Source: Candidatus Methylomirabilis tolerans
GTDB lineage: Bacteria; Methylomirabilota; Methylomirabilia; Methylomirabilales; Methylomirabilaceae
NCBI GenBank assembly: GCA_019912425.1
Contig: JAIOIU010000080.1
Coordinates: 1-64,000, forward strand
Direction of reading: 5' to 3'
Length of the DNA: 64,000 nucleotides
Part shown: positions 27,372 to 35,526 of the stretch, piece by piece
Layout: each line of letters starts with the position of its first letter
How positions within the stretch are numbered: position 1 is the first letter of the stretch
Made by a program: the position numbers and the translations under genes
Notes under the pieces: generated by a model
The model's input: only the letters and a program-made list of their open reading frames with translations
What the model was told of the DNA's origin: nothing
The model's database searches: none

Positions 27372-29786
27372 ATGGAGGCAATCGACTGGACGAAACAGAT
27401 TGGCAAAGCGCTGCCGCTCGCCATAGCCCTGTTGCTGACTGTCGTGGCATCGGGTTATGCTGAAGAGGCCTCGCTTCAACAGCAGGAGGCACCCCCTTTA
27501 TGGGTGAGCTGGCTCAATAATCGGCTACCCTTTAACCTTGGCATCACGGGGATAGATATCGAGGGAGGGTATCGCGATATCGATGGCAATCGGAGTTCGG
27601 CCAAGTTCCAGGAGTATCGGGTACTCGAGGAAAGTCCTTTTCTGGACCATGTCCGACTCTCTCTTGAAACCAAAGATAAGAAACAATACGTCGAGTTCTC
27701 CGCAATTGATTCCTTTAAGCAAGATCAGAGCTACCTGTTCCGGGTCGGGAAGTACGGTGACTATGATCTGGAGATCTTCTGGGATCAGGTCCCGCACCAG
27801 TTGAGTACGACGGGACGGACCCTGTTTACTACCACGTACGATAACAACAACCCAAATCTGACTTTGCCGTCCGGTGTTGCCTCGACAGTTCAGGCCGCTA
27901 CTCCGGCCACAAGAGCCTCCGTGCTGGCAGGCTTCCTGGCCAATGCCACGCCGGTGGATCTCAGCTTCCTGACCTCCAAAGCGGGATTCGGGTTAAAGTA
28001 CAACCTGACAGATTCGTTGGATTTCGGTGTCCGCTATACCTTCACACAGAAGGACGGGACGATCCCTTTCGGCGCGGGCTTCAGCAGCCCAGGGGGTAAT
28101 ATCGTCGAGCTTCCGGCCCCACTCTTTAACCGGACTCACCAGATTGAGGTCAAGACGCAGTACGCTCGACCAGGTTGGAATGTCGGCCTCGGCTACACCG
28201 CCTCGATTTTCGACCAGAGCGTCGACAATATCACGTTCGACAATCCGCTGTCGGCGGCGAGCAGCGCGACCGCATCCGCGCTGGGACGAGCGACGATGGA
28301 TCCGAGCAATCAGGCGCATAACGTATTTCTATCGGGTGGTCTTTCGCTTCCGTACCGGACCAGGATCACGGGAAAGGTCTCTTATGGGTGGCGGCTCCAG
28401 GATGAATCGTTTGTCTCCCACACCATCAACCCGGCTCTGGCAGCCGATCCGCAATTGGCGCTCCCAAGAAACAGCTTGGATGGGGAGATCAGGACGACCC
28501 TCGTGACGCTCAACGGGACAAGCCGTCCGCTTGCCGCTTTGCCGCTGACGCTGTACGGGGGCTACCGCTTTTATGACTTCAATAATCGAACGCCTGAGAT
28601 TGTGTTTCCTACGCATACGGTCCGGGATACGTCGCTTACGGCCGAGACGCGGGTCACTGCGCCGTCTTCCTACACCAAGCATAATGCCCACCTGGACGCG
28701 GGTTATTCTCTTCTCAGCGACCTTCATTTCAAACTGGGCTACGAGTGGGAGCGATGGGACCGCGATTCGCAATACCGCGAGACACCGACCAGTGATGAGC
28801 ACTTCCTGAAGACCAGCGTTGATTTTACACCAGTCGACTGGCTGCTCTTCCGAGGTGCCTATCGCCGGAGCTGGCGCAATATCGACGAATATGTGACCCA
28901 GGCCCATGAGGCGCATGTCGTTTCCGACATCGAAGGGGAGGATCTGGGGCCAGGGGTGCCGAATCTCCAGGGTCAATCGATTCTGCTTCGGAAGTTCGAC
29001 GAAGCCGATCGGACCCGGGACCGGGTGGAAATCTTAGCATCAGTTACCCCCTTCGAGACGTTGAACTTTACGACCACCTATAGCCTGATTCGGGATGACT
29101 TTGACAAGTCCGGGCTCGGACTGCAGGAATCATGGGGGTGGAGCCTGGGTGGTGATTTGGCCTACAGTCCTTTCTCGTGGCTGTCGTTTTTTGTGAACTA
29201 CATGAGGGAGGAGTTCAAATACGATCAGCTCTCTCGGTCCAGGCCGGTCGTCAGCAATGTATCTACGGCGACCACACCGGCGGCAGGGTGTGCGTTCACG
29301 AATCCCACGGCTGCCGTCAGTAACGTCGTCTGCGATTTTTCTGATTTTAATTGGAGGAGCCTGAACAGAGACAAGGTTGATACTTATGGGGTGGGCACCG
29401 ACGTCGCCCTGATCCCCAAGCGCCTCAATTTTCGGCTGACCTACACCTTTTCGGATGCCGACACGATCATCAATTCATTTAACCCGGTGACGCCGACTAG
29501 TGGCACCGGAGCCCAGCAAGCGAGCGCGAAAGCCGTCCGCTATCCGGTGGCGAACACGAACCTTCATACCCTGATCGCCGCCCTTCGCTATAACGTGACC
29601 ACAAACTGGAGTCTTAAGGGTGAATACCGATTTGAGCGGTTTAAGGAGAAAGATTGGTCGACCGATACGATCGGGCAATCAGGCCTCACGAACTTACCGG
29701 CGACGACCGATACCTTCTTAGGCGCTCAGTTTCTCCAGAATTACGAAGCCCACATTGCAGCATTTACGCTTCGTTATCAGTTCTGA
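27372..29786 (+). CDS. mtrB: MtrB/PioB-family outer-membrane beta-barrel
   Basis: 804 residues with a signal peptide (ALPLAIALLLTVVASGYAEE). The rest is alternating amphipathic strands typical of a large porin (for example YNLTDSLDFGVRYTFTQKDG, GYRFYDFNNRT, LKGEYRFERFKEKDW), and the last residue is Phe after AFTLRYQ, the usual barrel-insertion signal. With the preceding decaheme gene it forms the porin-cytochrome pair known from metal-reducing and iron-oxidising bacteria. No N-terminal CXXC is seen; the only obvious Cys pair is in a probable loop (GCAFTNP ... VVCDFSD). A strong terminator follows. Confidence 0.9.
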   Translation: MEAIDWTKQIGKALPLAIALLLTVVASGYAEEASLQQQEAPPLWVSWLNNRLPFNLGITGIDIEGGYRDIDGNRSSAKFQEYRVLEESPFLDHVRLSLETKDKKQYVEFSAIDSFKQDQSYLFRVGKYGDYDLEIFWDQVPHQLSTTGRTLFTTTYDNNNPNLTLPSGVASTVQAATPATRASVLAGFLANATPVDLSFLTSKAGFGLKYNLTDSLDFGVRYTFTQKDGTIPFGAGFSSPGGNIVELPAPLFNRTHQIEVKTQYARPGWNVGLGYTASIFDQSVDNITFDNPLSAASSATASALGRATMDPSNQAHNVFLSGGLSLPYRTRITGKVSYGWRLQDESFVSHTINPALAADPQLALPRNSLDGEIRTTLVTLNGTSRPLAALPLTLYGGYRFYDFNNRTPEIVFPTHTVRDTSLTAETRVTAPSSYTKHNAHLDAGYSLLSDLHFKLGYEWERWDRDSQYRETPTSDEHFLKTSVDFTPVDWLLFRGAYRRSWRNIDEYVTQAHEAHVVSDIEGEDLGPGVPNLQGQSILLRKFDEADRTRDRVEILASVTPFETLNFTTTYSLIRDDFDKSGLGLQESWGWSLGGDLAYSPFSWLSFFVNYMREEFKYDQLSRSRPVVSNVSTATTPAAGCAFTNPTAAVSNVVCDFSDFNWRSLNRDKVDTYGVGTDVALIPKRLNFRLTYTFSDADTIINSFNPVTPTSGTGAQQASAKAVRYPVANTNLHTLIAALRYNVTTNWSLKGEYRFERFKEKDWSTDTIGQSGLTNLPATTDTFLGAQFLQNYEAHIAAFTLRYQF

Positions 29787-29847
29787 GTGAGGCCTCGGTT
29801 TCCGGCGGCTTGCCGGTGTGAGTACGTTGTGTACGAAAGAAGTACGG

Positions 29848-29873
29848 AAGCCAGCCTGACAGGCTGGCTTTTC
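29848..29873 (+). terminator. Rho-independent terminator after mtrAB
   Basis: Near-perfect stem AGCCAGCCTG / CAGGCTGGCT with a one-base loop, followed by TTTTC, 62 bases after the mtrB stop. It ends the mtrAB unit and separates it from the Rieske operon. Confidence 0.85.
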
Positions 29874-29901
29874 ACGTTCACGTCTGAAGGAGGGATTGGT
29901 C

Positions 29902-30351
29902 GTGTCACAGCAAGATGAACAGGTCGACCGCGGGCGACGTGCGGTGAATTGGCTTTTGGGGAGTTCCCTGGGCGTGCTCTTCGTATCCATGCTGTACCCG
30001 ATTGCGAAATACCTGATTCCCCCAAAGCTTGCCGAACCGACCACGTTCAGCGTAACCCTTCCCTGGAAGCTCGCGGAATTGAAGGCGAACTCCGGACAGA
30101 TCTTTCGCTTCAGGAGTCGGCCTGGTATCTTGGTGAAGACGGCGGCAGGCGAGTTGCGGGCTTTTTCTGCGGTCTGTACTCACCTGGAATGCACGGTACA
30201 ATATCGGGAAGAGCGGCAGGATATCTGGTGCGCATGCCACAATGGCGTGTACGACCTGAACGGGAAAAACGTCAGCGGTCCGCCGCCCCGGCCCCTGGAA
30301 GCTTTGAAGCTGAACGTCCGGGGAGATCAGGTCATTGTTATGAAAGGATAA
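29902..30351 (+). CDS. Rieske [2Fe-2S] protein of a bc-type complex
   Basis: 149 residues from GTG 29902 with GGAGGG eight or so bases upstream. A single N-terminal membrane anchor ([20 protein letters not shown]) carries a periplasmic Rieske domain. The cluster ligands are C92 and H94 (CTHLEC) and C110 and H113 (CACHNG); C97 and C112 can form the stabilising disulfide. It takes electrons from quinol bound to the partner cytochrome b, encoded 5 bases downstream. The usual CPCHGS box is CACHNG here, a mild deviation also seen in some b6f-like proteins. No dedicated cytochrome c1 or f gene follows; multiheme genes take that place. Confidence 0.92.
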   Translation: MSQQDEQVDRGRRAVNWLLGSSLGVLFVSMLYPIAKYLIPPKLAEPTTFSVTLPWKLAELKANSGQIFRFRSRPGILVKTAAGELRAFSAVCTHLECTVQYREERQDIWCACHNGVYDLNGKNVSGPPPRPLEALKLNVRGDQVIVMKG

Positions 30352-30356
30352 GTCAG

Positions 30357-31445
30357 GTGACCGCGGATCGAATCACATCCTGGCTGGAAGAACGAATCGA
30401 CCTCTGGCCGCTTAAGCATCTCATCCAGAAGAAGGTCATCCCCGTCCATCGCCATACTGTCTGGTATTATTTCGGCGGGATGACGCTCTTTCTCTTCGGG
30501 ATTCAAGTGGCCACCGGGATTTTGCTGACCCTCTACTACCGGCCCAGCGGCGAAGAGGCGTATGAGAGCGTGCAATTCATCATGACCGACGTTCAATTCG
30601 GCTGGCTCGTTCGGTCGATTCATAGCTGGTCGGCGAACCTGATGGTGTTGACGATGATGGTCCACCTGTTCAGTGTCTACCTCACCCAGGGCTACCGAAA
30701 GCCGCGAGAACTGACATGGGTGACCGGAATGATGCTGTTCGGTGTGGTGCTGTTCTTCGGTTTCAGCGGGTATCTGCTGCCCTGGAATGTCCTATCGTAT
30801 TTTGCCACCAAGGTCGGGACCGAGATCGCCGGGCAATTCCCGTTTGTGGGTCATATACTGATGAGGCTCCTCCGCGGTGGTGACGAGGTAACCGGTGCGA
30901 CGGTTTCCCGTTTTTACGGGATCCATATTGCGATCCTACCAGCGCTCACGACCCTGATTCTCGGTCTTCATCTGTTCCTGGTCCAGAAGCAAGGGATGAG
31001 CATTCCCCCGACCGTGGAACGAGCCCGGGCGGGGCAGCCGCTTCCGACCATGCCGTTTGCTCCGAATTTTCTGCTCCGAGATCTCTTCGGCTGGTTTGTC
31101 ACCCTTGGGCTCTTGGCTGCCCTGGCCGCGTTGTCCCCGTGGGAATTAGGGCAAAAGGCGGATCCCTTTGCCCCGGCGCCTGCCGGCATCCGACCGGAAT
31201 GGTACTTCGTCTTCATGTTTCAGAGCCTAAAGTATATTCCGGCGAAGGTCGGTCCGTTTGACGGTGAGGTGTTAGGGGTGCTGGGTTTCACGCTGGGCGG
31301 GCTGTTCCTCTTGCTGGTCCCGTTTTTGGACAAACGGTCAGCCCTGGGAGAGCCCAGCCCGCGCTTCCGATCGATCGGGATCGCCATCATTGCGTACATC
31401 GTGATACTTACCGTACTTGGATATGTCGCGCCTGCCGTTAAATGA
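30357..31445 (+). CDS. Cytochrome b of a Rieske/cytochrome b complex
   Basis: 362 residues from GTG 30357; a longer in-frame extension overlaps the Rieske gene and is not used. Heme b ligands are H89 and H103 in one helix and H190 and H205 in another. Fourteen residues between the second pair is the spacing usual for b6-type proteins. The Cys that binds the extra heme c in plant-type b6 appears to be absent (YYFGG context). The C-terminal part holds the quinol-site motif PEWY ([10 protein letters not shown]), so b6- and subunit-IV-like halves are fused in one chain. It oxidises quinol together with the Rieske protein; electrons probably pass on to the multiheme cytochromes downstream. Confidence 0.92.
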   Translation: MTADRITSWLEERIDLWPLKHLIQKKVIPVHRHTVWYYFGGMTLFLFGIQVATGILLTLYYRPSGEEAYESVQFIMTDVQFGWLVRSIHSWSANLMVLTMMVHLFSVYLTQGYRKPRELTWVTGMMLFGVVLFFGFSGYLLPWNVLSYFATKVGTEIAGQFPFVGHILMRLLRGGDEVTGATVSRFYGIHIAILPALTTLILGLHLFLVQKQGMSIPPTVERARAGQPLPTMPFAPNFLLRDLFGWFVTLGLLAALAALSPWELGQKADPFAPAPAGIRPEWYFVFMFQSLKYIPAKVGPFDGEVLGVLGFTLGGLFLLLVPFLDKRSALGEPSPRFRSIGIAIIAYIVILTVLGYVAPAVK

Positions 31446-31452
31446 GGCAATC

Positions 31453-32739
31453 GTGAAGATCGCACTGCGCATTGCATGTCTGGGTCTCCTCCTCACTGTG
31501 GCCGGCCTGATCCGCATCTCCTTCGCGGAAGCGGCGGATGCCTGCATTGACTGCCATATCGGATTACGAGAGGAGCGCTTCAACCGTCCGGCCGTCAAGA
31601 TTAAAGATGATTACCACCTGGCGCGGGGGCTGGGTTGTCAGAGCTGCCACGGCGGCGACCAGACCGCATTCGACAACAAGGCGCAGAGCCACAGCCCGGC
31701 GAAGGGGTTCCTGGGCAAACCGAAGCGTCACGAGATCCCTGAAACCTGTGGGAAGTGCCACAGTGACCCGAACTACATGCGGAAGTTTAATCCGTCAATT
31801 CGGACAGATCAGGTCAAGGAATACTATACCAGTGTCCACGGGAAAAGATTTCGCGAGGGGGATCAGAAGGTTGCCGTGTGCATCAGTTGCCATGACGTGC
31901 ATGCCATTCGCGCCGTGAAAGACCAGATGGCCTGGACCTATCCCACTAAGGTTGCTGAGACGTGTGGTCGATGCCACGGAAACGCTGACTACATGAAAGC
32001 GTACAAGATTTCCACCGATCAGCTCGACAAGTACAAGCAGAGCATTCATTACGAGATGTTGACCAAAAGGGCGGACCTTGCCTCTCCGACATGTAACAGT
32101 TGTCACGGTAGTCACGGCGCCGCCCCTCCAGGTATCGATTCAGTAGCGAATGTCTGCAGTCACTGTCATGTCGCGACGGCTGAGCTCTTCGCGAAGAGCG
32201 CGCATAAATCGGCATTCGCCGAGCTGGGGATGCCGGCGTGCGTGACATGTCATAGTAATCACGATATCACGAAACCGTCAGACGCAATGCTGGCCGGTGG
32301 AGAAGATACGCCTTGCGCTACTTGTCATGAAGCCGACTCTGCGCCCCTGAAGAAGGCCGCCGAATTGCGAACCATGATCGAGGGTCTTTCGAGCCGACTC
32401 GATCAGGCGGCGACAATCCTTACCAGGGCCGAGCACGCGGGCATGGAGATCGGCTCTCCACGATTCGAGCTGCTTGCGGCTAAAGAGTCCTTGATTAAGG
32501 CCAGAGCGGAAACTCATTCACTGCAGATAGAAAAGATAAAGACCGCCACCGACTCAGGGTTGATCGTCGCGCAGAAGAGCCTCGAGAGCGGCCAAGGCCT
32601 CCTGGCTGAGCTACAGTTCCGTCGCAAGGGGTTGGCGGTCTCCATGCTGGTCATTGTCGCGGTCCTGGTCGGCCTCTTCTTGAAGATCAGAGAGGTCGAT
32701 CGACGGAGAGGACCTGGCGGACAATACGACGGGCATTGA
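31453..32739 (+). CDS. Nonaheme c-type cytochrome, membrane anchored
   Basis: 428 residues from GTG 31453 (GAGG upstream, 7 bases after the cytochrome b stop). Signal peptide IACLGLLLTVAGLIRISFAEA, then nine CXXCH sites: CIDCH, CQSCH, CGKCH, CISCH, CGRCH, CNSCH, CSHCH, CVTCH, CATCH. A helical, heme-free region (about residues 300-395) and a C-terminal membrane segment (SMLVIVAVLVGLFLKI) follow. Its position right behind Rieske and cytochrome b suggests it replaces cytochrome c1/f as electron acceptor. Similar NapC/NrfB-like repeats (HGSHG, HDVHA, SNHD) suggest bis-His ligation. Confidence 0.9.
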   Translation: MKIALRIACLGLLLTVAGLIRISFAEAADACIDCHIGLREERFNRPAVKIKDDYHLARGLGCQSCHGGDQTAFDNKAQSHSPAKGFLGKPKRHEIPETCGKCHSDPNYMRKFNPSIRTDQVKEYYTSVHGKRFREGDQKVAVCISCHDVHAIRAVKDQMAWTYPTKVAETCGRCHGNADYMKAYKISTDQLDKYKQSIHYEMLTKRADLASPTCNSCHGSHGAAPPGIDSVANVCSHCHVATAELFAKSAHKSAFAELGMPACVTCHSNHDITKPSDAMLAGGEDTPCATCHEADSAPLKKAAELRTMIEGLSSRLDQAATILTRAEHAGMEIGSPRFELLAAKESLIKARAETHSLQIEKIKTATDSGLIVAQKSLESGQGLLAELQFRRKGLAVSMLVIVAVLVGLFLKIREVDRRRGPGGQYDGH

Positions 32740-32875
32740 CATGACTGAGCCGAGTGATTATAGTTCGGAGATAAGAGGAGCAGGGTGCATGTGTGCCCTA
32801 CCTCTGCGGAATACAGCCGTGACGCTCCGTCAGACTCTTACGATTCGAGAAGATTGCCCACGAAAAGGAGGAAGC

Positions 32876-33289
32876 ATGAAATCGTTGATCGGAAGGAGCG
32901 CGACGCTCGCTCTGGCGTGCCTCCTCATCGTAAACTTTACACCGACTCGAAGTTTCGCCCAGGCAAAGCCGAAGATCCCCCCTGCCTTCGCGTTCGAGCA
33001 GAAGACTAAGGATGAGGCAGGGAATCCGAGCCCAGGGAAGGTGACGTTCGATCATAAAACGCATATTGAAAAAGGCCAGAAGTGCCTCAACTGCCACGGC
33101 AAGGGTAAGCCTTTCAAGACCAAGGCTGGAACCTCGCCCGACCTTACCATGAAGGCCTACAATGAAGGCAAAGCGTGTGGCACATGCCATAACGGGAAGG
33201 TTGCATTCTCCACAAAGGAGATGGCTAACTGTCTGAAGTGCCATAAGGTTGGTGCGGCTCCACAGTCGAACGGCACCGAGACACAGTAA
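32876..33289 (+). CDS. Triheme c7-type cytochrome
   Basis: 137 residues from ATG 32876, with AAAGGAGG upstream. Signal peptide TLALACLLIVNFTPTRSFAQA. Three heme sites, CLNCH, CGTCH and CLKCH, plus isolated His (FDHKTHIEKGQ) that fit the bis-His ligands of the c3/c7 family. As a small soluble periplasmic carrier it could shuttle electrons between the inner-membrane complex and the outer-membrane conduit. The 136 bases before it hold no gene. Confidence 0.9.
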   Translation: MKSLIGRSATLALACLLIVNFTPTRSFAQAKPKIPPAFAFEQKTKDEAGNPSPGKVTFDHKTHIEKGQKCLNCHGKGKPFKTKAGTSPDLTMKAYNEGKACGTCHNGKVAFSTKEMANCLKCHKVGAAPQSNGTETQ

Positions 33290-33364
33290 CTTGGTTGGGG
33301 CGGGTGGCTGACTTGAGAGTCTGTCGATCCGCAATCGGCACTATCGCGCGCCCTGTTTGGCAAT

Positions 33365-35512
33365 GTGGGTAGCGATACTATTTCACGTCTGAGAATCAGG
33401 AGCGTGAGCTGCGGAAAGGTGGTCGGAGGCCTTTTCCTTGCCTGGCTTTTCTTTACGATAGTTCCGAATGCCTTTGCGGCTGCCGCGGAGTCGCCTGCTG
33501 CTCCTCACGAGTGCTCGGTCTGCCATAACGATCCTACCGACCTCGTTCAATCTGCGCACAAAGGGCTCGCCTGCGCCGAGTGTCATAGTGACATCTCGGA
33601 ATCGCCCCACACCGAAACGCCCCAGCCGGTCCGATGCACCTCATGCCATCGCAAGCTTCATGAGACGGTTTCGGAGAACGCTCATGCGGCACTGGGCGGC
33701 GGCCGTCCAAGCGCCAATTGCATCGCCTGTCATGGCAGCCACCAAATTCGAAAGACAGCCGCGGATGCCAACGGCATCTGCGCGTCATGTCATGGCGGCC
33801 AGGCCACGCAGATGGCGGTCGGCATTCATGCTGCCGGCCGGGTGGAGACAACCCGTAACCTGCCTACCTGCGTGACGTGCCACACGGCTCACGCCGTCAA
33901 GTCTCGACGCGACCCCCTGTCGCCTATCCACCGTTCACAGATTCACGAAACCTGCGCCCGCTGCCATGCTGATCCGAAAATCATCGCTCAGGAACGGATC
34001 GCGAGGCCGCGGGTTGTGGCGCTGTTCGAGCAGAGTATCCACGGACAGGCCATCCTGCAGAAAGGTAATCTCGCGGCCGCAACCTGCACCGATTGTCATG
34101 GTGCGCATGAGATCCGACGAGGCGTCGATCCTGCCTCGGCCATCTTCAAAGGACACGTGGCTGCGACCTGCAGCCGTTGTCACGGTAACGAGGCGGCGCA
34201 GTTCCGGGATAGCGTGCACGGCGGGGCCGTCTCACGCGGAATTTCGGCGGCGCCGACATGTACCGATTGTCACGGAGAGCATGGAATTACCGCCACTCGT
34301 GCTCCAGGATCACGGGTCGCGCCGCTGACGGTTTCCAAGACCTGCGCTGCCTGCCACGAGGCAACGCCGGTGGTTGAGGAGTTCGGCCTCGCGCCGCGTC
34401 GAGCCGGAACGTTCTTCGAGAGCTTCCACGGTCTGGCGGTGAGGGGCGGGTCGCCCGTTGTGGCCAACTGTGCAAGCTGCCACGGAACTCACAATATCCG
34501 ACCGTCCTCCGATCCTCGCTCCACCATCAGCCCGATGAACCTTTCGCGCACGTGTGGGCAGTGTCACCGAGGCGCCGGCATGCAATTGGCCGGCACCAGG
34601 ATTCATGTGGCCCCAGGATTCGGCGAACATCCGTGGGTGACCTTGATCCGACGGATCTATCTTGTGATCATCGTTGTCGTTGTCGGCGGGATGGGCCTGC
34701 ACAACGGGCTTGACTTCCTGGCGCATCTGCGAGAGCGTTGGCGGGCGGATGGGCAACAGGCGGCCAGACCCCCTGTGACTCCCGAGGTGGCGCGCCGCCT
34801 CTTTGAACGTTGGACAGTCAATGAGCGAATTCAGCATGTCATGCTGTTGACAACCTTTATGATCTTAGTTATCACAGGCTTTGCCCTGAAGTTTCCCGAT
34901 GCGTGGTGGGCGCGGCCGCTAGTCTGGATCGAAAGAGGGTATACCGTCAGAGCGTGGCTCCATCGAATCTCCGGTGTGCTCATGACGCTGGCGGCCATCT
35001 ACCATCTGGCGTATCTGTTCAGCACACAACGCGGCCGAACTCAGTTTCGATGCATGAAACCCGGGCGACGGGACTTGCATGAGGCGTGGGGAATGGTGGC
35101 CTTTAACCTGGGCCTGCGACCGCACCGGCCCCGCTTCGATCGTTTTACGTACGTGGAGAAGCTGGAGTACTGGGCGGTCATATGGGGCACTGCCGTGATG
35201 ACCGGTACCGGGTTTATGATGTGGTTTCAGACCGGGGTGCTGACGCGCTGGTCCCTTCTCGTCATTGACCTGGCAACCGTCGTCCATTATTACGAGGCCT
35301 GGCTTGCCACGCTGGCTATTGTCGTCTGGCACTTCTACAGCGTCATCTTCCGGCCCGATATCTACCCGATGAGTCTGGTCTGGCTGACGGGGACGATGAC
35401 GGGGGAACAGATGGCCAGGGATCATCCGGCCGAGTTGGATGAGATGCTTGCAGCAGAATCCGCGTCACATTCATTGCCGGGCGATGACATGATACCGCCG
35501 CAGGCCGGCTAA
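33365..35512 (+). CDS. 13-heme cytochrome c fused to a diheme-type cytochrome b
   Basis: 715 residues. After a signal/anchor (GGLFLAWLFFTIVPNAFAAA) come 13 CXXCH motifs to about residue 400 (CSVCH, CAECH, CTSCH, CIACH, CASCH, CVTCH, CARCH, CTDCH, CSRCH, CTDCH, CAACH, CASCH, CGQCH). Then follow about five membrane segments of a formate-dehydrogenase-gamma/thiosulfate-reductase-type cytochrome b, with candidate heme b His in ERIQHVMLL, WLHRISGV...YHLAYLF and VHYYEAWLATLAIVVWHFY. The layout implies direct exchange between membrane quinone and a long periplasmic heme wire in one polypeptide. The start is uncertain: GTG 33365 lacks a good ribosome site, and GTG 33404 has AGGAG too close. Confidence 0.88.
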   Translation: MGSDTISRLRIRSVSCGKVVGGLFLAWLFFTIVPNAFAAAAESPAAPHECSVCHNDPTDLVQSAHKGLACAECHSDISESPHTETPQPVRCTSCHRKLHETVSENAHAALGGGRPSANCIACHGSHQIRKTAADANGICASCHGGQATQMAVGIHAAGRVETTRNLPTCVTCHTAHAVKSRRDPLSPIHRSQIHETCARCHADPKIIAQERIARPRVVALFEQSIHGQAILQKGNLAAATCTDCHGAHEIRRGVDPASAIFKGHVAATCSRCHGNEAAQFRDSVHGGAVSRGISAAPTCTDCHGEHGITATRAPGSRVAPLTVSKTCAACHEATPVVEEFGLAPRRAGTFFESFHGLAVRGGSPVVANCASCHGTHNIRPSSDPRSTISPMNLSRTCGQCHRGAGMQLAGTRIHVAPGFGEHPWVTLIRRIYLVIIVVVVGGMGLHNGLDFLAHLRERWRADGQQAARPPVTPEVARRLFERWTVNERIQHVMLLTTFMILVITGFALKFPDAWWARPLVWIERGYTVRAWLHRISGVLMTLAAIYHLAYLFSTQRGRTQFRCMKPGRRDLHEAWGMVAFNLGLRPHRPRFDRFTYVEKLEYWAVIWGTAVMTGTGFMMWFQTGVLTRWSLLVIDLATVVHYYEAWLATLAIVVWHFYSVIFRPDIYPMSLVWLTGTMTGEQMARDHPAELDEMLAAESASHSLPGDDMIPPQAG

Positions 35513-35526
35513 GGTGAGAAGAACCG

